From Spirochaetales bacterium (GTDB lineage Bacteria > Spirochaetota > Spirochaetia > Sphaerochaetales > Sphaerochaetaceae): a DNA stretch of 14,463 nucleotides. Below the pieces are notes generated by a model. It was not told the DNA's origin and made no database searches. It was given only the letters and a program-made list of their open reading frames with translations. Within the stretch, counting starts at the first letter, position 1; each line of letters opens with the position of its first letter. This document shows, piece after piece, positions 8,345-14,333 of the stretch. Both the position numbers and the translations under genes were made by a program. The stretch is taken from the NCBI GenBank assembly GCA_028723145.1, contig JAQYFM010000166.1, forward strand, positions 1-14,463. The letters run 5' to 3'.

Positions 8345-9359
8345 TTATACTCTCCGGATCAAAAGCTTTAATATAGTTTGCTATTTCTTCTGCATCTTGC
8401 TTACTAATACCAATATTAGTAACAACACGACATGCACCGCACTCTGAGAGTACTAAAAGTCCATCAGCATTAAATTTTTTAACAATTTTGTTAATATCGT
8501 AGTTATCAGAAGTAAAGAAAAGGATGTTAGTTCCATAGGTTAATACTCTAGCCCATGATGTGCTTTCTATAGCTTCTTTAATTAGCTTACAGTTGTCATG
8601 GTCCTCCTTTAATCTTTCAACATGGTTATTTAATGCATAAATACCTGCTGCAGCAAGGTATCCAATTTGACGCATACCACCACCTAACATCTTTCTATAC
8701 CTTCGTGCTAAATGGATAAATTCTTTGTCCCCACAAAGCATTGATCCAACAGGGCACCCTAGTCCTTTTGAAAGACAGAATGTTACATCATCAGCACATT
8801 TTGCCCATGTAGAGAGTGGAATACCTGTTTCTACTACAGCGTTAAAGATTCTAGCTCCATCAAGGTGAACCTTCATATTGTGTTTTTCTGCAATTGCCTT
8901 AATTTTCTGCATCTTCTCTAGAGGATAAATTAGTCCACTTGTAGTATTTTCAACCTCTATCATTGCACTTTTACCCATGTCGTATGAGTATGGGCGTATG
9001 TAGTTTTCAAGAGTTGTTTCATCGATAATACCATTAACTGAATCAACTGTGATTGGAATAGTATTTGCAATTGCACTTACAGCTCCAATTTCATGCTGAA
9101 TAATGTGGCTTTCTTTCGAACATAATACCTCATTACCTCTTCCACCATAAATCATTAAGGAAAGTAAGTTCCCCATACAACCAGATGAAACAAATACAGA
9201 ATCTTCTTTACCTGAAAGCTCTCTTGCCATAGCTTCAAGAGTATTAACAGTTTTATCTTCCCCATATACATCATCACCGACTTCAGCATGATACATAGCT
9301 TCTCTCATCTGTGGGGTTTGTAATGTAATTGTATCTGATCTTAAATCGTAAATTTTCAT
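8337..9359 (-). CDS. ltaE: Low-specificity L-threonine aldolase
   Basis: A 340-residue PLP enzyme that cleaves L-threonine and L-allo-threonine to glycine and acetaldehyde in the cytosol. The family signature is seen throughout: DLRSDT at 5-10, AEVGDDVYGED at 25-35, the phosphate-binding SSGCMGN around 58-64, H85 in the position that stacks on PLP, VHLDGAR at 164-170 with D167, the Schiff-base lysine K198 in LSKGLGCPVGS, GGGMRQ at 226-231, and R311 in CRVVTN. The last motif usually reads R-x-V-T-H, so the asparagine is a small variation. The start overlaps the aroA stop as ATGA, with AGGAG upstream, showing co-translation with aroA. It probably supplies glycine and degrades threonine. Confidence 0.93.
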   Translation of the reverse strand: MKIYDLRSDTITLQTPQMREAMYHAEVGDDVYGEDKTVNTLEAMARELSGKEDSVFVSSGCMGNLLSLMIYGGRGNEVLCSKESHIIQHEIGAVSAIANTIPITVDSVNGIIDETTLENYIRPYSYDMGKSAMIEVENTTSGLIYPLEKMQKIKAIAEKHNMKVHLDGARIFNAVVETGIPLSTWAKCADDVTFCLSKGLGCPVGSMLCGDKEFIHLARRYRKMLGGGMRQIGYLAAAGIYALNNHVERLKEDHDNCKLIKEAIESTSWARVLTYGTNILFFTSDNYDINKIVKKFNADGLLVLSECGACRVVTNIGISKQDAEEIANYIKAFDPESINE

Positions 9360-10627
9360 TTATTTTCTCCTTTTAACTTATCAAATAAAGTAAAGAATGT
9401 AGGGAATGTAACGCTACAAGCACTCTCATCATCAATAGTAAGTTCCTCATCACAGAGTAATGAACAAACAGCTAATGCCATTATTATTCTATGATCTTTA
9501 AAACCTTTTACTAAAGTGCCTTTTACCTTTGTTCCTCCTTTTATTAATAGTCCATCTGGGTTCTCAACAACATTAGCACCTAATGCTTCAAGATTTTCCC
9601 TCATGCACTTTATTCTATCTGTTTCCTTAATTCTTGCATTTTGAACATTATAAAATAGTACATCTTCTTCAGCTTTGAGAGCTGCAATGGTCAATACTGG
9701 AAGGGTATCTGGCATTGAATTTAAATCAAAACTTCCACCCTTAAGGTGTTCAGGTCCTTTTACAGTCACACTGTATCCATTCCATGTAATTTCACACCCC
9801 ATAGCTTGTAGTACATCAAGAATACGTTTATCTCCTTGTACATCGTTTCGATCAAGGCCGTTAACAGTAATAGCTGTGCCTGTTATTGCTGCCATAACAA
9901 AGAAGAATGATGCAGATGAGAAATCGCCTAAAACAGTTACTTCATCTTCTCTATAACATTGACCACCCTTGATTTCAACGTGTTGAAGATCTTCTGAAAT
10001 TGTATATTTAATGTTTTGTCTATCAAGCCACTCAAGAGTCATCTTTACATATGGCTTTTCATATAATAGAGGGCAATCAACAACACTATCTGTAGAAGCA
10101 AGCGGAAGAGAGAGTAATAGAGATGATAGGTATTGACTTGTTTTACAAATAATGGATGTTTTTCCACCTTTTAAAGCTCCCGTTATTTTTACAGGAGGAC
10201 ATTCTCCTTCTAATTGGGCATTTAATCCTAAGTCTCTATATGCATTAACAAGAGGTAGAATAGGGCGTCTATTTAGTTGTTCATCCCCTGTTAATGTAAT
10301 TTCTTTAGCTCCTAATGTTCCTAGTAAGCCATAGAGTAAATATGTTGTTGTACCACTATTCATAGTATCAATAGTTAAAGATTTTCCATTTATATCTAAT
10401 TCTGATGAATCTACAAAGGCTGTTTCGTTTTCGCTTGTAAATGTGATTTTGGCGCCTAACATTTTACAAGCATCAATACATGCAATTGTATCAGAGCTTA
10501 TTAGTGGATTATGAATAATAGATTTACCTTTTGCAAATGTTGCAATTAAAAATGCTCTTATAGTTTGGCTCTTACTTGAAGGAATAGAAATTGAGCCTGA
10601 AATTGATGTTTTCTTAAGTTTTATCAT
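9356..10627 (-). CDS. aroA: 3-phosphoshikimate 1-carboxyvinyltransferase (EPSP synthase)
   Basis: A 423-residue enzyme of the shikimate pathway that transfers enolpyruvyl from PEP to shikimate-3-phosphate. Visible active-site residues: K19 and R24 in SSKSQTIR, NSGTT at 90-94, R121 in LNRRP, T163-S164-Q165, D307 in MPDTLP, K334-E335 and R338 in KETDRI, and H379-R380 in DHRIIMAL. Two usual residues differ. The position after NxGTxx that is arginine in E. coli AroA is Y96, and the lysine before TFPxxF near the C-terminus is V406. The start is the ATG at 10627-10625 (MIKLKKTSISG). The frame stays open upstream to 10762, but that extension runs through the oppA terminator and the oppA coding end and has no family homology. 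There is no Shine-Dalgarno; an extended -10 box ends 7 bases upstream. It is the first gene of a four-gene operon. Confidence 0.93.
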   Translation of the reverse strand: MIKLKKTSISGSISIPSSKSQTIRAFLIATFAKGKSIIHNPLISSDTIACIDACKMLGAKITFTSENETAFVDSSELDINGKSLTIDTMNSGTTTYLLYGLLGTLGAKEITLTGDEQLNRRPILPLVNAYRDLGLNAQLEGECPPVKITGALKGGKTSIICKTSQYLSSLLLSLPLASTDSVVDCPLLYEKPYVKMTLEWLDRQNIKYTISEDLQHVEIKGGQCYREDEVTVLGDFSSASFFFVMAAITGTAITVNGLDRNDVQGDKRILDVLQAMGCEITWNGYSVTVKGPEHLKGGSFDLNSMPDTLPVLTIAALKAEEDVLFYNVQNARIKETDRIKCMRENLEALGANVVENPDGLLIKGGTKVKGTLVKGFKDHRIIMALAVCSLLCDEELTIDDESACSVTFPTFFTLFDKLKGENK

Positions 10628-10634
10628 GAAATTG

Positions 10635-10640
10635 ATTGTA
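10635..10640 (-). promoter_or_regulatory. Extended -10 promoter of the aroA operon (candidate leaderless)
   Basis: TACAAT on the minus strand, preceded by TG and one base (TGTTACAAT), ends 7 bases before the aroA ATG. It lies just after the T-run of the oppA terminator, giving aroA its own promoter. No -35 match is visible because that region is the terminator stem. Confidence 0.45.
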
Positions 10641-10655
10641 ACACAAAGATGTAAA

Positions 10656-10681
10656 AAAGCCACCTCAGAAAAGGTGGCTTT
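10656..10681 (-). terminator. Rho-independent terminator of oppA
   Basis: AAGCCACCT pairs with AGGTGGCTT in a 9-bp stem with a 6-base loop; an outer A-T pair extends it. On the minus strand the stem is followed by TTTTTT, the classic form. It lies 17 bases after the oppA stop and separates oppA from aroA. Confidence 0.9.
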
Positions 10682-10698
10682 ATGTGATGAATGATAAA

Positions 10699-12417
10699 CT
10701 ACTTGAGGTAGATATCTTTTGTTGGGTGGTAATCCATTGTGTTTGGATACCAGCCGCCCCACTTGTTAGTATCAATCATGTTCTGTGATACATAGTAGTA
10801 GAATGGGATGATTGCCTGATCTTCGTTGATGAGGATATCCTCAGCTGTGAGAAGAACTTCGAATCTGTCTGGACCAGCTTCCATTCTAGCTGCTTCGTTG
10901 ATAAGAACATCGTAAGTTTCATTAGAATACTTACCACCGTTCATACCTGCACCTGTAATGAACATATCAAGGAATGTGTTAGGATCTTGATAGTCACCTA
11001 CCCAACCAGCTCTAGCAATATCGAAGTTACCAGCATTTCTGTTAGCAAGGTATGTAGCCCATTCCTGGTTCTCAAGTTCACAGTTGATGTTGAGGTTTTC
11101 AAGCCACTGTCTCTGAACAAATTCTGCAATCTGCTTGTGAGCATCGTTTGTGTTGTAGAGGAGTGCGAATGTTGGGAAACCAACACCGTTTGGATAACCT
11201 GCTTCTGCAAGGAGCTGCTGAGCATACTCTGGATCGAATCTTGTTTCACCAAGACCTTCGTAACCAGCCATTTCAGGTACGATACCCCAACAAGCAAGCT
11301 GACCACCCTTAGTTACTTGGTCAACGAGTGTCTGGCGATCGATAGCATATGAGAGAGCTCTTCTTACTCTAGCATCATCGAATGGAGCCTTAGTTGTCTG
11401 GATTGTGTAGTAGTATGTTGAAAGCTGTGGAGCAACCTGATAATCAGTTCTCATCTGAGCTGATTCAAGTCTATCCTGAGCAATACCTGTTAACCAGTCA
11501 ATTTCACCAGCGAGGTACATGTTGTAGTTTGTGTTGTCATCATCTGAAGCGTAGAAGATAACTTCATCAAGCTTAACATTGTCCTTGTCCCAGTAAGCTT
11601 CGTTCTTTTCACAAACGATTCTTGACTGTGGTGTCCACTCTTTAAGAACATATGGACCGTTACCAACGAAGTTCTCTGGGAGAACCCATGCATCACCATA
11701 CTTCTCAATAGCATGCTGAGGAACAACTGCGAATGAGTAGTGTCCGAGAGCACCAATTACGTATGGGAGTGGTCCGATAAGTTTCATTTCAAATGTATAA
11801 TCATCAATAGCCTTGATACCTACAGCAGATGCATCTGCTTCACCAGCATTGTATTCAGCAGCACCTTCGAGGAACATTGCTGGGAACCAAGCATATGGAG
11901 AAGCTGTTTCTGGAGCGAGCTCTCTGAGCCATGAGTAAACAACATCCTTAGCTGTGATAGGTGTACCATCTGACCAGTTAGCCTTTCTGAGCTTGAATGT
12001 GTATGTCATACCATCTTCTGAAACTGTCCAAGATTCTGCAAGACCTGGGATACCATCAGCTGTCTTTGGATCGAAGATGATTAAGCCTTCGAAGAGTGCT
12101 TCATAGAGTCTGTGCTCAGGAACACCCTGGATCTTAGCTGGGTCAAGAGATTCTGGTTCTGCACCGTTAGAAATCTTGAATACTACTTTATCTGCTGCTG
12201 GTGTTGCTACAGGAGCAGGTGTCTCAGCCTTAGGTGCTTCAGCTTTTGGAGCTTCAGCCTTAGGAGCTTCAGCCTTAGCTGTTGTAGCAGGAGCTGTGGT
12301 AGTTGTTGTAGTAGCTGCAGGTGTAGCTGCCTTTGTTTCTTCTTTCTTACCACCGCAAGATACGAGAGTAAGTGAAACGAGCAATACACACAATGCTATT
12401 GTCATGAATTTTTTCAT
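10699..12417 (-). CDS. oppA: Oligopeptide ABC transporter substrate-binding lipoprotein
   Basis: A 572-residue SBP family 5 (OppA/DppA-type) receptor that captures peptides outside the cytoplasmic membrane for an Opp permease. Residues 1-20 are a lipoprotein signal peptide with lipobox L18-V19-S20-C21, so the mature protein should be lipid-anchored at C21. Residues 22-75 are a low-complexity Ala/Thr/Pro/Lys/Glu linker with four AEAPK-type repeats. The binding domain starts near VVFKISNGAEPESLDPAK; FEGLIIFD, PGLAESWTVSEDGMTYTFKLR, WSDGTPITAKDVVYSW, VGNGPYVLKEW and VRRALSYAIDR are family signatures. The start is ATG 12417-12415 (MKKF), with AAGGAG 8 bases upstream; a TTG two codons earlier is ignored. 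Codon use differs strongly from neighbours (Leu CTC/CTT, Asn AAC, Phe TTC, many GGT), consistent with very high expression. It has its own promoter and a strong terminator. Confidence 0.95.
   Translation of the reverse strand: MKKFMTIALCVLLVSLTLVSCGGKKEETKAATPAATTTTTTAPATTAKAEAPKAEAPKAEAPKAETPAPVATPAADKVVFKISNGAEPESLDPAKIQGVPEHRLYEALFEGLIIFDPKTADGIPGLAESWTVSEDGMTYTFKLRKANWSDGTPITAKDVVYSWLRELAPETASPYAWFPAMFLEGAAEYNAGEADASAVGIKAIDDYTFEMKLIGPLPYVIGALGHYSFAVVPQHAIEKYGDAWVLPENFVGNGPYVLKEWTPQSRIVCEKNEAYWDKDNVKLDEVIFYASDDDNTNYNMYLAGEIDWLTGIAQDRLESAQMRTDYQVAPQLSTYYYTIQTTKAPFDDARVRRALSYAIDRQTLVDQVTKGGQLACWGIVPEMAGYEGLGETRFDPEYAQQLLAEAGYPNGVGFPTFALLYNTNDAHKQIAEFVQRQWLENLNINCELENQEWATYLANRNAGNFDIARAGWVGDYQDPNTFLDMFITGAGMNGGKYSNETYDVLINEAARMEAGPDRFEVLLTAEDILINEDQAIIPFYYYVSQNMIDTNKWGGWYPNTMDYHPTKDIYLK
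12217..12276 (-). repeat. Four 15-bp tandem repeats in the oppA linker
   Basis: Four consecutive 15-base units on the minus strand (consensus AAGGCTGAAGCTCCT) encode KAEAP, KAEAP, KAEAP and KAETP. The differences between units are mostly synonymous (CCT/CCA, AAG/AAA, GCT/GCA). The repeats keep the reading frame and lengthen the flexible tether between the lipidated cysteine and the binding domain. Confidence 0.9.
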
Positions 12418-12425
12418 TGCCAATT

Positions 12426-12431
12426 CTCCTT
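12426..12431 (-). promoter_or_regulatory. oppA: Strong Shine-Dalgarno of oppA
   Basis: AAGGAG on the minus strand, 8 bases before the ATG at 12417. It decides for MKKF over the TTG two codons upstream, which would sit only 2 bases from the AAGGAG, and fits a heavily translated gene. Confidence 0.85.
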
Positions 12432-12465
12432 GGATATGGAATATACTTGATATTAAGAATAATTT

Positions 12466-12471
12466 ATTATA
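12466..12471 (-). promoter_or_regulatory. oppA: oppA -10 box
   Basis: A perfect TATAAT on the minus strand about 48 bases before the oppA ATG, predicting a leader of roughly 40 bases. I could not assign a -35 hexamer at standard spacing. A TTGTCA lies too close (7 bases), and a TTGTAG is 21 bases away. Confidence 0.5.
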
Positions 12472-12505
12472 TCCATTATGACAAGTTTAAAACTACAAAA
12501 ATTAC

Positions 12506-12522
12506 TCTAATTCTTCATTAGA
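12506..12522 (-). terminator. Possible weak terminator of the SprT-like gene
   Basis: TCTAAT and ATTAGA form a 6-bp stem around a 5-base loop. On the minus strand the stem is followed by GTAATTTTTG. It lies about 39 bases after the stop of the SprT-like gene and before the oppA promoter. The AT-rich short stem makes it marginal. Confidence 0.3.
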
Positions 12523-12560
12523 TTTTCATTTATTTGTATATTTATGCAATTAATATAATA

Positions 12561-13604
12561 TTATTCGAGCAATAACTTGCTTTTACCGCTAGAAAGACCT
12601 CTTTCAATTTCTAAATTACTTCCATATTCATTGCCCTGATTGTATGAAGAACTATTGAATTTCGCATTAGATTTTACTTTATATGAACGAACATTTTTGT
12701 ATTGTGAATAATACAATTTTGTTGCTTTTAAATTATTATCCTCACACCTTAATACTAATGCTTTAGATATTTCTGCTCCATCCTTTTGCTGCTTTTGCTT
12801 TAATTTAATTGAATTTAATACTCCTAAATAAAATCCATTAGCTACACTTACACCTTTATAGTGATTTGGATTACTTTTCTTAAGTTTTTCGATTTCCTTT
12901 TCAATTTTGTAATAGAGGATATCATATAGATAATCTGCAACCTGTAGTTCTTCAAAAGATCCAAAGGCAAGTAACTTAATATTCCCTTCCATATGATCTT
13001 TAATAATTACTACACCTGTTAGTTCTTTAACTATTCTTGCTAATAAGTTTTGTTTAGTGGATATTTTTTTTGCTTCATAGAGCTTAACCATATATATTTC
13101 ATCTTCATCACAGCTTTCATTAATATTGTATTTTGCAGTAAGCTCACTGATTTTTAAAAGTGCACTCATACCTTCTTCTGTAAATGGAGATGCTGCTAAG
13201 GCTTGAAGCTTACTTATTTTATCAATTAATTTTTCTTGCTTTGTAATATTTATCTTGGCATTCTCAAAACCATCTTTTGCACCAAGATTTGTGCAAACCT
13301 CCTTAAATAGTTCATCATGTGGGGATGATACATGGTTAATAGTTATATAGTGGGCTAATTCATGAAGTGCAACATTGAAGATAATTTCAAAGTCATAATT
13401 TATTAACTTTGAATTAAGTAATATTAAATTATTTTCTACATCGTACTGACCAAGGGTTGAATCCTTGATACCACAAAAAAGTACATTGGGAATATTTTTA
13501 ATATAGTTATATTGGCTATTTTCTAAACTTTTAATTAGCTTTTCTTTTATCTTGATTCTTAATTGGTTTGATTTTCCAGAATAAACTGAGATTACTCGAT
13601 TCAT
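12561..13604 (-). CDS. SprT-like metallopeptidase domain fused to a DUF2786-like domain
   Basis: A 347-residue cytosolic protein. Residues about 35-110 form a SprT/zincin-like zinc peptidase core: the HELAH motif at 81-85 supplies two histidines and the catalytic E82, and H96 in SSPHDELFKEVC is the likely third ligand, as in SprT-type proteins. Residues about 124-165 (KLIDKISKLQALAASPFTEEGMSALLKISELTAKYNI) match the pattern I know for DUF2786: a leucine-rich helix, then N/T-x-x-E-A-like spacing and an LTAKYN-type helix. The remainder (about 185-347) would be the alpha/beta region that often follows DUF2786; it ends in a Ser/Asn/Lys-rich tail. Such proteins occur in bacteria and phages, and the substrate is unknown. 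The ATG has no Shine-Dalgarno; a -10 box ends 6 bases upstream. It is divergent from the membrane-protein gene at 13644 and lies in the same direction as oppA. Confidence 0.72.
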   Translation of the reverse strand: MNRVISVYSGKSNQLRIKIKEKLIKSLENSQYNYIKNIPNVLFCGIKDSTLGQYDVENNLILLNSKLINYDFEIIFNVALHELAHYITINHVSSPHDELFKEVCTNLGAKDGFENAKINITKQEKLIDKISKLQALAASPFTEEGMSALLKISELTAKYNINESCDEDEIYMVKLYEAKKISTKQNLLARIVKELTGVVIIKDHMEGNIKLLAFGSFEELQVADYLYDILYYKIEKEIEKLKKSNPNHYKGVSVANGFYLGVLNSIKLKQKQQKDGAEISKALVLRCEDNNLKATKLYYSQYKNVRSYKVKSNAKFNSSSYNQGNEYGSNLEIERGLSSGKSKLLLE

Positions 13605-13610
13605 GGATGT

Positions 13611-13616
13611 ATAATA
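13611..13616 (-). promoter_or_regulatory. -10 box of the SprT-like gene (candidate leaderless)
   Basis: TATTAT on the minus strand, ending 6 bases before the ATG at 13604-13602. The bases between contain no Shine-Dalgarno. Confidence 0.45.
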
Positions 13617-13630
13617 TTTAATATTTAGGA

Positions 13631-13636
13631 TATATT
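13631..13636 (+). promoter_or_regulatory. -10 box of the two-helix membrane protein gene (candidate leaderless)
   Basis: TATATT ends 7 bases before the ATG at 13644. An AGGA at 13627-13630 lies 13 bases from the ATG, too far to serve as a normal Shine-Dalgarno. Confidence 0.4.
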
Positions 13637-13643
13637 AAAGATA

Positions 13644-14207
13644 ATGTTTACGTATAATTTAAAAGAAATAGAGAAGAAAGATATTGCAGTATATGGTCCA
13701 TCAAGAGCTCTAAGAATTGTTTGTGGCTTCTTTGCTTTTTTTATTCTAGTTGGTTTTTTTATTGTTATTGCAGAGGAAGGGTGGAGTAATTCAGATATCT
13801 TACCATTAATAATTACCTTCTTATTATTACTTGTTGCACTTTATCGTGATAATTGGATTATCTCAAATAGAGATAAAGCGTTTATTTCTATTTGGGGATT
13901 TGGCCCATTTGTTAAAAAAAATATTTATCCCTATGAGCAAATAAAGAGATTAGAATTAACACACTTTGTTAAAGGCATTCATGGTTCGATGGAGCAAAAG
14001 GCTACATTAACTCATAAAGCTTATTGTGTTTTATCGATAAAGATGAAGGGTGAAGAAGAGGAAAAGCACGATATAGAAATCATCCCTGAAAAATCATCTG
14101 CGGGAAAGCTTGAACGCCTTGCACCTTTAATAGCTGCATATTCTGGTTTAGAGTACTATGTTGATCGCCCTAGAGAAGTAAAAATAGATCCTAAAAGAGT
14201 GTTTTAA
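13644..14207 (+). CDS. Two-helix membrane protein of unknown function with a cytosolic C-terminal domain
   Basis: A 187-residue protein. It has two predicted transmembrane helices, about residues 23-43 (LRIVCGFFAFFILVGFFIVI) and 51-68 (DILPLIITFLLLLVALYR), joined by a short EEGWSNS turn. The N-terminus and the 119-residue C-terminal part should lie in the cytoplasm. The C-terminal part begins NWIISNRDKAFISIWGFGPFVKKNIYPYEQIKRLEL, which has the strand pattern of bacterial PH-like (YdbS/YcxB-type) membrane-associated domains: a strand pair followed by a Y-x-x-I motif. This is a resemblance only. The tail is charged (DRPREVKIDPKRVF). It is divergent from the SprT-like gene across 39 bases and ends before a bidirectional terminator. 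I do not recognise a specific family. Confidence 0.75.
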   Translation: MFTYNLKEIEKKDIAVYGPSRALRIVCGFFAFFILVGFFIVIAEEGWSNSDILPLIITFLLLLVALYRDNWIISNRDKAFISIWGFGPFVKKNIYPYEQIKRLELTHFVKGIHGSMEQKATLTHKAYCVLSIKMKGEEEEKHDIEIIPEKSSAGKLERLAPLIAAYSGLEYYVDRPREVKIDPKRVF

Positions 14208-14286
14208 AGTAAAAAAAAATAAAAAACTTAATTAATATACAGAAATATAGCTTACTTATGTTGAATTAGAATTGTAATTAAAAAAT

Positions 14287-14327
14287 AAAGGCTGTTATTA
14301 AACTCAATTAGTTTGTTAACAGCCTTT
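14287..14327. terminator. Bidirectional terminator between converging genes
   Basis: AAAGGCTGTTA (14287-14297) pairs with TAACAGCCTTT (14317-14327) over 11 bp. Four more pairs (AAAC with GTTT) lie inside, across a mismatch and a G-T pair, leaving a 7-base loop. The minus-strand RNA ends in ATTTTTT and the plus-strand RNA in TTTTATTACTTATTT, so it can stop both the membrane-protein transcript and the Opp ATPase transcript. The rest of the 126-base gap is plain AT-rich sequence. Confidence 0.85.
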
Positions 14328-14333
14328 TATTAC

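Noticed and set aside
8085..8447. 120-residue plus-strand frame opposite the small operon protein
   Set aside because: It is antisense to two overlapping genes that have clear Shine-Dalgarno sites and family support, and lacks its own.
10628..10762. Upstream extension of the aroA frame by 45 residues
   Set aside because: It crosses the strong oppA terminator and the end of the oppA coding region, shows no EPSP synthase homology and has no start signal; family alignment begins at MIKLKKTSISG.
10987..11934. Several open frames of 64-121 residues antisense or out of frame within oppA
   Set aside because: The GC-richer codon pattern of oppA leaves other frames open; none has a ribosome site or recognisable protein features.
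12217..12276. Short direct repeats considered as a CRISPR-like array
   Set aside because: Units are contiguous 15-mers in frame with no spacers and encode a KAEAP linker.
12418..12423. TTG start two codons before oppA MKKF
   Set aside because: It would sit only 2 bases from the AAGGAG, which is ideally spaced (8 bases) for the ATG at 12417.
12112..12481. Ala/Ser/Cys-rich open frames opposite the oppA N-terminus, and a Leu/Gln-rich one in another frame
   Set aside because: They are mirror images of the repetitive linker and signal peptide of oppA; composition is explained by the repeat and no start signal is present.
14208..14286. Possible small RNA or promoter in the gap before the Opp ATPase end
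   Set aside because: Only AT-rich sequence with no hairpin, -10/-35 pair or open frame that I can support; the terminator alone explains the gap.
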